A DNA stretch of 5,802 bases from Alkalimonas sp. (GTDB lineage Bacteria > Pseudomonadota > Gammaproteobacteria > Enterobacterales > Alteromonadaceae): contig JAIUMG010000215.1 in NCBI GenBank assembly GCA_022565655.1, forward strand, positions 1-5,802. The letters are read 5' to 3'. Under the pieces are notes generated by a model. It was not told the origin of the DNA, searched no databases, and worked only from the letters and a program-made list of their open reading frames with translations. A program made the translations under genes and the position numbers. Shown here in pieces: positions 1 to 5,802 of this stretch (positions are counted from its first letter, which is position 1; each line of letters starts with the position of its first letter).

Positions 1-657
1 CCTCGCTCACAAATGGCCACACTCGATATCGAGCAATCCATTCAGGATATTCTGCCCATCTTACTCGACAACAACCATAGCCGCTATCCGGTTGTCAATG
101 AAGACAAAGATCACATTGAAGGGATCTTGTTAGTCAAAGATTTGCTAAAGTTTGCCTTTCACGCTGAGGCGCCAGAATTTCATATTCGTGATGTATTGCG
201 GCCCGCTGTGATCATCCCGGAAAGCAAACGGGTTGATGCCTTGCTGAAAGAATTCCGGCAAAAACGCTACCATATGGCCATCGTGGTGGATGAATACGGT
301 GGCGTCTCTGGCCTGGTGACCATTGAAGATATTCTGGAGCAAATTGTTGGCGAGATCGAAGATGAACATGACGATGCCGAAGATGCTGATATCAAAAAAA
401 TGGCCACCAATGTCTATCAAGTGAGTGCCTTAACCCCATTGGATGACTTCAATGAGCGGTTTAATACCAGCTTCAATGAAGAAGAAGCCGACACCATTGG
501 TGGTATAGTGTTGCATGCCTTTGGTCATATGCCAGAGCGCGGGGAAAATATTGAGCTCGAAGGGCTGATGTTTAAAGTCAGTAAAGCCAATAGTCGCCGT
601 CTGCTGCAGCTGCAAGTGATCAATGGCAAAGCACCTGTTACTTTGGATCAGGAGTGA
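1..657 (+). CDS. corC: CorC/YbeX-type CBS-domain Mg/Co efflux protein, 3' part
   Basis: This is the C-terminal part of a CorC (YbeX) protein, a cytoplasmic CBS-domain protein linked to magnesium/cobalt efflux. The frame is open to the left edge: the four codons before the Met at 13 read PRSQ, matching the family motif PRSQM, so that Met is internal. E. coli CorC is about 292 residues, so roughly 75 are missing. Counting the Met at 13 as 1, CBS1 ends near residue 48 ([15 protein letters not shown]), CBS2 spans about 60-118 ([36 protein letters not shown]), an acidic stretch follows (GEIEDEHDD), and the CorC_HlyC transporter-associated domain covers about 130-202 ([13 protein letters not shown]). 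lnt starts 13 nt after the stop, the conserved gammaproteobacterial arrangement. CorC's transport role rests on E. coli and Salmonella genetics, and this family may be regulatory rather than a channel. Confidence 0.95.
   Translation, partial: PRSQMATLDIEQSIQDILPILLDNNHSRYPVVNEDKDHIEGILLVKDLLKFAFHAEAPEFHIRDVLRPAVIIPESKRVDALLKEFRQKRYHMAIVVDEYGGVSGLVTIEDILEQIVGEIEDEHDDAEDADIKKMATNVYQVSALTPLDDFNERFNTSFNEEEADTIGGIVLHAFGHMPERGENIELEGLMFKVSKANSRRLLQLQVINGKAPVTLDQE
650..654 (+). promoter_or_regulatory. Likely ribosome binding site for lnt (long spacing)
   Basis: AGGAG overlaps the last codons of corC and ends just before the final bases of its stop codon. It lies 16 nt ahead of the ATG at 671, longer than the usual 5-10 nt. 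No better site serves either candidate start. Translational coupling to termination of corC could compensate, which is an inference. Confidence 0.5.
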
Positions 658-670
658 GCCAGACTTCAGT

Positions 671-2206
671 ATGAAAAAAGCATGGCTGACATCACCATGG
701 ACCCTGCGTCTGCTGCTTTTGCTTACCGGAGCACTGACCACATTCGCCTACGCCCCCTTTCATCTGACCATAGTGCCGGTGATCACGGTAGCGGCGCTTT
801 GTGTCGCCGTGCTCCGAGCCACTGGCTGGCAACAAGCATTCTGGCTTGGGTTCTACTGGGGGCTTGGCTGGTTTGGTGCCGGTATCAACTGGGTACATAT
901 TCCCATCGAGCAATTTGGCGGTGTCCCCTTAGTGTTCAGCCTCGGGCTGATGTTGCTATTAAGTGCCTATCTGGCGCTCTTTCCAGCCATGGCTGCCTGT
1001 TTAATTGCTCTGTTTAAGTCCAGTAAGGCCCTCCCTGTCTACCTGGCCGCAGGCTGGCTGTTGCTTGAAACACTACGCTCCTGGTTGCTGACCGGCTTTC
1101 CCTGGTTATCTCTGGGCTACAGCCAGACCGATGGTCTGTTGCGCTACTGGGCACCGCTGATAGGCGAAACGGGCATCAGCATGGTTATCGTATTGACCGC
1201 CGCGGCATTGGCGCTGTGGTTGCAGCGCCGCCAATGGAAGTCCCTGTTGTTTATCATACCGTTATGGCTGGCTGCACCGCTGTTGCAACCCTTGCATGGC
1301 TGGAGCCTGACGGATCACAAGCTCGATGTTGCTCTGGTGCAAGGCAATATAAAACAGGAGCTACGCTGGGACCCAGCTCTGGAAAGCTCTACCATTCGTC
1401 ATTACATGGAACTGACTGAGCCACATTTGGGCACCACACTGATCATCTGGCCTGAAGCCGCCATCCCGCGTGTCGAAATTCTGGCTGAGCCTTTTTTGCA
1501 TGAGTTGGATGCACTGCTGGCGGAGTACAACAGCAGCCTGATCACCGGCATTATTGACTATAACTTCTACACCGATGAGGCTTGGAACAGCCTGATCACT
1601 CTGGGCAAGCGCCAGCAAAATGATACTGCCGGACACTACCAGCCCGGGCATGCCAATCGCTTTGAAAAGCATCATTTACTACCGATAGGTGAGTTTGTCC
1701 CGTTTGAAGATTTGCTCCGCCCGCTGGCTCCTATTTTTGATTTGCCCATGAGTTCTTTTAGCCGAGGAAGCTACATTCAGGATAATTTGCTGGCCAACGA
1801 TTACCATGTACTACCAGCCATTTGTTTTGAAATTGCCTTTCCGCGCCAGATAGCGGCCAACTTTACCGCCGACTCTCAGTTACTTCTGACCGTCAGTAAT
1901 GACGCCTGGTTTGGCGATAGCATTGGCCCACATCAACATCTACAAATTGCTCGCATGCGCGCGCTGGAATTTGGCCGGCCATTGCTACGAGCAACCAACA
2001 ACGGCATCACCGCCAGCATTGCTGCCGACGGTAGTGTTCAGCAGAAAATTCCACAATTTACCGCTGCAGTATTGACGGATCAAGTTCAACTCACCACGGG
2101 TCGCACGCCCTACAGCCGTTACGGCGACTGGCCTCTTCTATTTGTATCTTTTGGCTTAATTATCATGGCAGTAAAGACTACTTTACCTAAAAAATTAGCC
2201 AAATAA
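671..2206 (+). CDS. lnt: Apolipoprotein N-acyltransferase
   Basis: Lnt performs the last step of bacterial lipoprotein maturation: it moves an acyl chain from phospholipid to the amino group of the diacylglyceryl-cysteine at the periplasmic face of the inner membrane. The product from this start is 511 residues (E. coli 512). About seven hydrophobic segments fill residues 10-206, a nitrilase-type domain spans about 217-470, and a final membrane segment lies near 486-503. The catalytic triad is present: E262 (IIWPEAAIP), K333 (FEKHHLLP) and C385 (PAICFEI), equivalent to E. coli E267, K335 and C387. W233, E341 and E387 match other functionally important positions; F386 replaces E. coli Tyr388. 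An in-frame ATG at 623 would add 16 residues inside corC. I prefer 671 for length and its MKKAW start, although the ribosome site is distant. No obvious intrinsic terminator follows. Confidence 0.96.
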   Translation: MKKAWLTSPWTLRLLLLLTGALTTFAYAPFHLTIVPVITVAALCVAVLRATGWQQAFWLGFYWGLGWFGAGINWVHIPIEQFGGVPLVFSLGLMLLLSAYLALFPAMAACLIALFKSSKALPVYLAAGWLLLETLRSWLLTGFPWLSLGYSQTDGLLRYWAPLIGETGISMVIVLTAAALALWLQRRQWKSLLFIIPLWLAAPLLQPLHGWSLTDHKLDVALVQGNIKQELRWDPALESSTIRHYMELTEPHLGTTLIIWPEAAIPRVEILAEPFLHELDALLAEYNSSLITGIIDYNFYTDEAWNSLITLGKRQQNDTAGHYQPGHANRFEKHHLLPIGEFVPFEDLLRPLAPIFDLPMSSFSRGSYIQDNLLANDYHVLPAICFEIAFPRQIAANFTADSQLLLTVSNDAWFGDSIGPHQHLQIARMRALEFGRPLLRATNNGITASIAADGSVQQKIPQFTAAVLTDQVQLTTGRTPYSRYGDWPLLFVSFGLIIMAVKTTLPKKLAK

Positions 2207-2266
2207 AGTACAAAAGAAAACAAAATATCTCATAAATAACGCATTAACTCCATAACGATAACACTC

Positions 2267-2296
2267 TTGGTTAATCGTGTTCTATTTTAGTAAAAT
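2267..2296 (+). promoter_or_regulatory. Candidate sigma70-type promoter for the protease gene
   Basis: The 246-base gap after lnt is A+T-rich. TTGGTT (2267-2272) and TAAAAT (2291-2296), 18 nt apart, form the best -35/-10 pair I can see, leaving a 5' leader of about 150 nt. A weaker alternative is TTGCGG (2385-2390) with TAAGAA (2409-2414), also 18 nt apart and closer to the start. These are pattern matches by eye; A+T-rich DNA gives such matches by chance. Confidence 0.4.
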
Positions 2297-2341
2297 CTGT
2301 AATTAAGTGTTGCTTCCTGAAAACAGCTGTGGCATTAAAAT

Positions 2342-2377
2342 ATGGTCGGTTATGCAACAGTCGGCACGATAGACCAT
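2342..2377. repeat. Short inverted repeat in the protease upstream region
   Basis: ATGGTC (2342-2347) is mirrored by GACCAT (2372-2377), with a 24-base spacer. It lies between the two candidate promoters. Centre-to-centre distance is 30 bases, close to three helical turns, so a dimeric regulator could use it as an operator. A six-base arm can also occur by chance. Confidence 0.25.
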
Positions 2378-2438
2378 CAGATTCTTGCGGTAAATTACAA
2401 AAAACAAATAAGAACTGATGTTAAGTAGTACAATAACC

Positions 2439-2442
2439 AGGA
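2439..2442 (+). promoter_or_regulatory. Ribosome binding site of the protease gene
   Basis: AGGA lies 10 nt ahead of the ATG at 2453. The protein from that ATG starts directly with a signal peptide, which supports this start. Confidence 0.7.
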
Positions 2443-2452
2443 ATTATCACTT

Positions 2453-4408
2453 ATGAAATCACGTCACTACACCCCTCTTGCAGCAGCCGTTTTATTTGCA
2501 ATGGGTTTATCAACAACTGCATCAGCAGATGATCGTTACATCATTCAGGTCGATAACGATAAAAAGGGGCTAATCAAAGCATTAAGCGTACGAATGGGTG
2601 GCCAGATCGAAATCGATTCTGATGGCTTTATTGCTGCTACCTTCGCGGGAAAAAGTTTGGATGATGTAAAAGGCTTGCTGAATAACCCTCATATCAAGCT
2701 CATCGAGGTCGATCACAAACGCTACCCAATGGCGTTGTACCAAGATGATGCGGGTAACCCTAACACGCAACAACTCACGCCCTATGCCGTTTATCAATCT
2801 CAAGCAGATCTGCTTGAGTTACAACTACATAATGCAAAAAAAGTATGTGTTATTGACTCTGGCATTGCCCGTGAAACTGGTGAAACCGGTGGCTACAACC
2901 CCGACTTCGTCTGGTCATCCATCACCGGTGATAGCGACTCAGGCACAGGTGATTGGTTTCGCGATGGTGGACCGCATGGTACCCACGTAGCAGGAACTAT
3001 TGCTGCGGCAGATAACACCTTTGGTGTGGTTGGTATGGCACCTGGCAACCCAATGCATATTATTAAAGTATTCAATGAAAGTGGCTGGGGTTATTCATCT
3101 GGCTTAGCACATGCAGCCAATTTATGTGCCGAAGCGGGCTCTGAAATTATCAATATGAGTCTTGGCGGCGGCGGTGCCAGCAGCACGGAAGAAAATGCCT
3201 TTAATAACTTCACCGCCAACGGTGGTTTAGTGCTGGCAGCAGCGGGTAACTCAGGTAATACCACCCGCTCTTACCCTGCTGGCTATAAATCAGTCATGAT
3301 GGTTGGTGCCAACGATGCGAACAATGAAATCGCATCGTTTTCGCAGCACCCAAGCTGTACTATTACCTCTGGTCGAGGCCGTAATCAAACTACGGAGACC
3401 GATGATGGGTTCTGTGTAGAGGTCACAGCCGGCGGTGTTGATACCTTATCAACCTATCCATCGGGCGGTGCCACCTTAGCTTCGATGACGGTGGATAATG
3501 CTGGGGCCGCTGCTTCAGCTATGGAAAACCTGGGCTCTGCCAGTGGTAGTACTTTCTTTATGGGACTGGCCACATCCACCAATAGCGGTGCCAATGGCAA
3601 GATCTGCGTCATTGATCGTGGTGAGATTTCTTTCCATGATAAAGTGCAAAACTGCGAACAGTCAGGTGGTATTGGTGCGATTCTTATCAATAATGAACCA
3701 GGCATGCTGTATGGCACCTTAGGTACCAGCAATAATACGAGTATCCCGGCAGTAGGTGCTGCTTATGAAGACCGCAACATGATTACTGCGGCCAGCACAG
3801 CGTCCATCGACATTGGCGCAGCTGACTATGGCTACATGAGCGGCACCTCTATGGCCACTCCTGCTGTTGCTGGTGTGGCTGCCTTGGTGTGGTCAAATCA
3901 CCCAAGCTGCACTGGAACTGAAATCCGTGATGCATTAAAAGCAACAGCTGAAGATGCCGGCGCGCCAGGAAAAGATGTTTATTTCGGTTACGGTATCGTC
4001 AAAGCACTTGAAGCCAGTAACTACCTAGCCACTTTCGGTTGTGCCGGTGGAGATGACGGCGGTGATAATGGCGGTGATAACGGTGGCGACGACGGAGGTG
4101 ATAACGGAGGTGATAACGGAGGTGATAACGGTGGTGATAACGGCGGAGATGATGGCGATAATGATGCAGCTATCCAGCTAAGTGCCAACGTTTACAAAGT
4201 ACAAGGACGAGTTCGTACCGATCTGAACTGGTCTGACGCTTCTGGTAGCCAGGTTGATGTGTTCCGCGACAACAGCAAAGTAGCAACCGTCAGCAACACT
4301 GGCAGCTACACCGACATCACCAATATCCGTGGTGGTGGTAGCTTGACCTATCGCGTCTGTGAAGCAGGCACCGATACATGCTCTGCTGATGTTACCGTAA
4401 ACTATTAA
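2453..4408 (+). CDS. Secreted S8 (subtilisin-type) serine protease with PA domain
   Basis: This is a 651-residue secreted endopeptidase precursor. Residues 1-26 are a Sec signal peptide (Arg/Lys/His start, hydrophobic core, likely cleavage after TASA). Residues 27-93 resemble an inhibitor I9-type propeptide (RYIIQVDND). The S8 catalytic domain spans about 110-525 with D135 (VCVIDSG), H175 (HGTHVAGT), oxyanion N266 (AAAGNSG) and S466 (SGTSMATP), so all key residues are intact. Two insertions interrupt the core: a Cys-bounded loop (C302-C321) and a PA domain at about 337-455 (GKICVIDRGE, GAILINNEPG). A Gly/Asp/Asn linker (532-571) leads to a small beta-type, fibronectin-III-like domain (573-651; LNWSDASGSQVDVFRD). 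The putative mature region has ten cysteines, which suggests several disulfides. With its own promoter and a strong terminator it is probably monocistronic. Export by type II secretion after Sec is an inference; the substrate is unknown. Confidence 0.93.
   Translation: MKSRHYTPLAAAVLFAMGLSTTASADDRYIIQVDNDKKGLIKALSVRMGGQIEIDSDGFIAATFAGKSLDDVKGLLNNPHIKLIEVDHKRYPMALYQDDAGNPNTQQLTPYAVYQSQADLLELQLHNAKKVCVIDSGIARETGETGGYNPDFVWSSITGDSDSGTGDWFRDGGPHGTHVAGTIAAADNTFGVVGMAPGNPMHIIKVFNESGWGYSSGLAHAANLCAEAGSEIINMSLGGGGASSTEENAFNNFTANGGLVLAAAGNSGNTTRSYPAGYKSVMMVGANDANNEIASFSQHPSCTITSGRGRNQTTETDDGFCVEVTAGGVDTLSTYPSGGATLASMTVDNAGAAASAMENLGSASGSTFFMGLATSTNSGANGKICVIDRGEISFHDKVQNCEQSGGIGAILINNEPGMLYGTLGTSNNTSIPAVGAAYEDRNMITAASTASIDIGAADYGYMSGTSMATPAVAGVAALVWSNHPSCTGTEIRDALKATAEDAGAPGKDVYFGYGIVKALEASNYLATFGCAGGDDGGDNGGDNGGDDGGDNGGDNGGDNGGDNGGDDGDNDAAIQLSANVYKVQGRVRTDLNWSDASGSQVDVFRDNSKVATVSNTGSYTDITNIRGGGSLTYRVCEAGTDTCSADVTVNY
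4046..4153 (+). repeat. Tandem 12-base repeat encoding a GGDN/GGDD linker
   Basis: There are nine in-frame 12-base units, each coding Gly-Gly-Asp-Asn or Gly-Gly-Asp-Asp. In order, the fourth residue runs D, N, N, D, N, N, N, N, D. Three consecutive units (4094-4129) are identical at the base level (GGAGGTGATAAC); the others differ mostly at third codon positions. A partial tail follows to 4165. The encoded segment is a flexible, strongly acidic spacer between the catalytic core and the C-terminal domain. Confidence 0.95.
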
Positions 4409-4426
4409 TCGTACTGGACTCTCATT

Positions 4427-4452
4427 AAGGCCTGCTTCTGCAGGCCTTTTTT
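4427..4452 (+). terminator. Intrinsic terminator of the protease gene
   Basis: A perfect 9-bp stem (AAGGCCTGC / GCAGGCCTT) closes a TTCT loop, and the run of six T at 4447-4452 overlaps the end of the stem. It begins 19 nt after the protease stop codon. On the minus strand the same hairpin lies about 40 nt after the DUF389 stop but has only two T after it, so it would be a weak terminator in that direction. Confidence 0.93.
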
Positions 4453-4486
4453 ACATTCAACCACTCAAAACCACTTCGTGAGGCAG

Positions 4487-5802
4487 CTAACGCACAACCC
4501 GGGTACCTACTTCCAGCTGGATTTCCTGCGCCAGCTTCTGCTCTATCAGTAGTTTAATCGCATCCATCTGCTGCTCATCAATGGTACTGCTTGATACCAT
4601 GGTTAAAGACACCCGTGTAGGCTTGCCAGGGCGAACCTGAACATGACGCAACTGGATATCATTCAGCACAATGCCTTCCAACTCTTGTTTGATGCGACCT
4701 TCTTGCACCATATGCGAAAAACTAAGTGCCAGCGGAATGCTTAGCACCAGCACCAGCAAAAATGTCAGTGCCAGGCCGCGGCGCGCCCGATGAAAAGGGC
4801 TATAACCTAAAAACAAGAACGTCAGCACCGCCGCCAGCACAATGCCTACCAGGTTGGTTAAATACAGCAGGAAGGCCCCCCAGAATACGGTGAAATCCCC
4901 CCAACCCAAACCAATACCAGCCACCGCCAATGGAGGAACCAAAGCAACGGCAATGGCCACCCCAGCCAGACTTTTCGCCACTTCGGCTCTGGCATGAGCA
5001 TAAGCACCAGCAACCCCAGACACCACAGCAACCCCTAAATCCAGTAAGGTCGGGCTAATACGGGCAGCAATTTCGCTGTTGATGGTATTTAGCGGGATTA
5101 ACCAGGTGGCTAAAACGGCACAAGCAATGGACAAGGCCGTCCCTAACCCGATACTTCGCGCACTGGTGAACATCAAGCCTTCATCCTGACGTAAGGTACC
5201 CAGTGCCATCGAAATAATCGGTCCCATCAAGGGGGCCAGGATCATGGCCCCGATGATCACCGGGGTTGAGTTCGCAAACAAGCCAAAGGTCGCCAGCAAG
5301 GTGGCCAGCAGCATCAGGGTTAAATAGGATGGCGTCGCTTTGGCACTTTCACGTAGGGCGATAAACAGATCTTTAAATTCTTCGGTGGCCGCATGGTGGA
5401 TCCAGGGCAGCGGATACGTCACCAGCTCTGACTTGGCTTTACCAGCAGGCAAAGCTTGTGTTTTAAAGACTTCTTTTTGTTCCGGCAGATGTTCTTCCGT
5501 CGTCAGATGACGACCTGGCACCAACAACAGACAACGAGGTTCTACCTCCAGCTTAAGCTCACTGGTGCGCTCAATTAAACCATCATGCGTATAGTTAAAG
5601 GCTTTCGGGCTTTGAATGGTGAGGCAGCTGGTTTTGATATGTCCAACAAAAGAAGGTGTGCCTTTATTCCAGTAGTCGCGTAAAAACAAAGCAGCAAACA
5701 AAAAGCGCAGCATTTCGAACACGCTACGCGGCACCAGTACTAAGGCATGCAACATGCCGTCATTGGCACTTGAATCCGGTACCAGCCGTCTTGAGAGTAC
5801 CG
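4487..5802 (-). CDS. DUF389 membrane protein with lipid-kinase-like N-terminal region, 5'-truncated
   Basis: The frame stays open to the right edge, adding at least 15 codons (VLSRRLVPDSSANDG) before the first Met in view (codon at 5755), so the true start lies outside. Counting that Met as 1, residues -1 to about 80 (DGMLHALVLVP, FNYTHDGLIERTSELKLEVE) resemble the C-terminal lobe of YegS/DgkB-type lipid kinases. A charged linker (81-140) follows, then a DUF389/TIGR00341-type membrane domain at about 143-348 with roughly six or seven hydrophobic segments. Its conserved-looking stretches are STPVIIGAMILAPLMGPI, AIAVALVPPLAVAGIGLG and NLVGIVLAAVLTFLFLG. The C-terminal 75 residues are soluble and mixed alpha/beta (a VQVRPGKPTRVSLTMV strand, then a helix). 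DUF389 has no established function that I know of. The kinase nucleotide site, if present, is outside the window. The gene converges with the protease gene, and its promoter is not in view. Confidence 0.88.
   Translation of the reverse strand, partial: VLSRRLVPDSSANDGMLHALVLVPRSVFEMLRFLFAALFLRDYWNKGTPSFVGHIKTSCLTIQSPKAFNYTHDGLIERTSELKLEVEPRCLLLVPGRHLTTEEHLPEQKEVFKTQALPAGKAKSELVTYPLPWIHHAATEEFKDLFIALRESAKATPSYLTLMLLATLLATFGLFANSTPVIIGAMILAPLMGPIISMALGTLRQDEGLMFTSARSIGLGTALSIACAVLATWLIPLNTINSEIAARISPTLLDLGVAVVSGVAGAYAHARAEVAKSLAGVAIAVALVPPLAVAGIGLGWGDFTVFWGAFLLYLTNLVGIVLAAVLTFLFLGYSPFHRARRGLALTFLLVLVLSIPLALSFSHMVQEGRIKQELEGIVLNDIQLRHVQVRPGKPTRVSLTMVSSSTIDEQQMDAIKLLIEQKLAQEIQLEVGTRVVR

Noticed and set aside
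430..741. Minus-strand open frame of 103 codons across the corC-lnt junction
   Set aside because: It lies opposite two well-recognised genes, has no recognisable domain, and its existence follows from the codon pattern of the plus-strand genes.
682..1017. Plus-strand open frame of 111 codons inside lnt
   Set aside because: It is out of frame with the clear Lnt protein, has no ribosome site and shows no family resemblance.
2429..2434. TACAAT as a -10 element for the protease
   Set aside because: It is a good -10 hexamer, but there is no -35 at a suitable distance, and the resulting transcript would start within or just before the ribosome site.
2207..2452. Small RNA, tRNA or intrinsic terminator in the gap after lnt
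   Set aside because: I see no GC-rich hairpin followed by a T-run and no tRNA-like arms; only A+T-rich promoter-type sequence and one short inverted repeat are visible.
3454..3732. Minus-strand open frame of 92 codons inside the protease gene
   Set aside because: It is fully antisense to the conserved PA-domain region and has no recognisable content.
4046..4165. RTX-type calcium-binding nonapeptide repeats in the protease linker
   Set aside because: RTX repeats follow GGxGxDxUx with a nine-residue period and a hydrophobic position. This array has a four-residue period and no hydrophobic residues.
2453..4408. Protease gene as a mobile or recently acquired cargo
   Set aside because: No terminal repeats, integrase, transposase or tRNA site flank it, and its codon use does not look obviously different from its neighbours by eye.
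4427..4452. Efficient bidirectional terminator serving both convergent genes
   Set aside because: The hairpin is symmetrical, but on the minus strand it is followed by only two T, so efficient termination of the DUF389 transcript here is doubtful.

Overview
The window looks like a stretch of gammaproteobacterial chromosome of middling G+C. The evidence is the order corC-lnt, the close resemblance of both proteins to their E. coli counterparts, and a secreted subtilase of a kind common in marine or aquatic gammaproteobacteria. The genus cannot be fixed from the sequence alone.

Layout: (1) 1-657 (+) is the 3' part of corC, a CBS-domain protein tied to Mg/Co homeostasis; its start lies off the left edge. 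(2) 671-2206 (+) is a complete lnt, apolipoprotein N-acyltransferase, 13 nt after corC and probably cotranscribed with it. (3) 2207-2452 is an A+T-rich intergenic region with a plausible sigma70-type promoter, an inverted repeat and a good Shine-Dalgarno site. (4) 2453-4408 (+) is a complete secreted S8 (subtilisin-type) protease. It has a signal peptide, an inhibitor-type propeptide, a catalytic domain with an inserted PA domain, a tandem Gly-Gly-Asp-Asn/Asp linker and a small C-terminal beta-type domain. A strong intrinsic terminator follows at 4427-4452. (5) 4487-5802 (-) converges on the protease and runs off the right edge. It is a DUF389 membrane protein whose visible N-terminal part resembles the C-terminal lobe of a diacylglycerol/sphingoid-type lipid kinase, so it appears to be a kinase-membrane protein fusion.

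How the genes relate: corC and lnt form a conserved envelope-maintenance pair. The protease has its own promoter and terminator and looks like an independent degradative enzyme. The DUF389 gene is a separate unit of unknown function. I see no phage, transposon, CRISPR, tRNA or rRNA signal. The least ordinary item is the lipid kinase-DUF389 fusion; nothing else here clearly points to an undescribed system.
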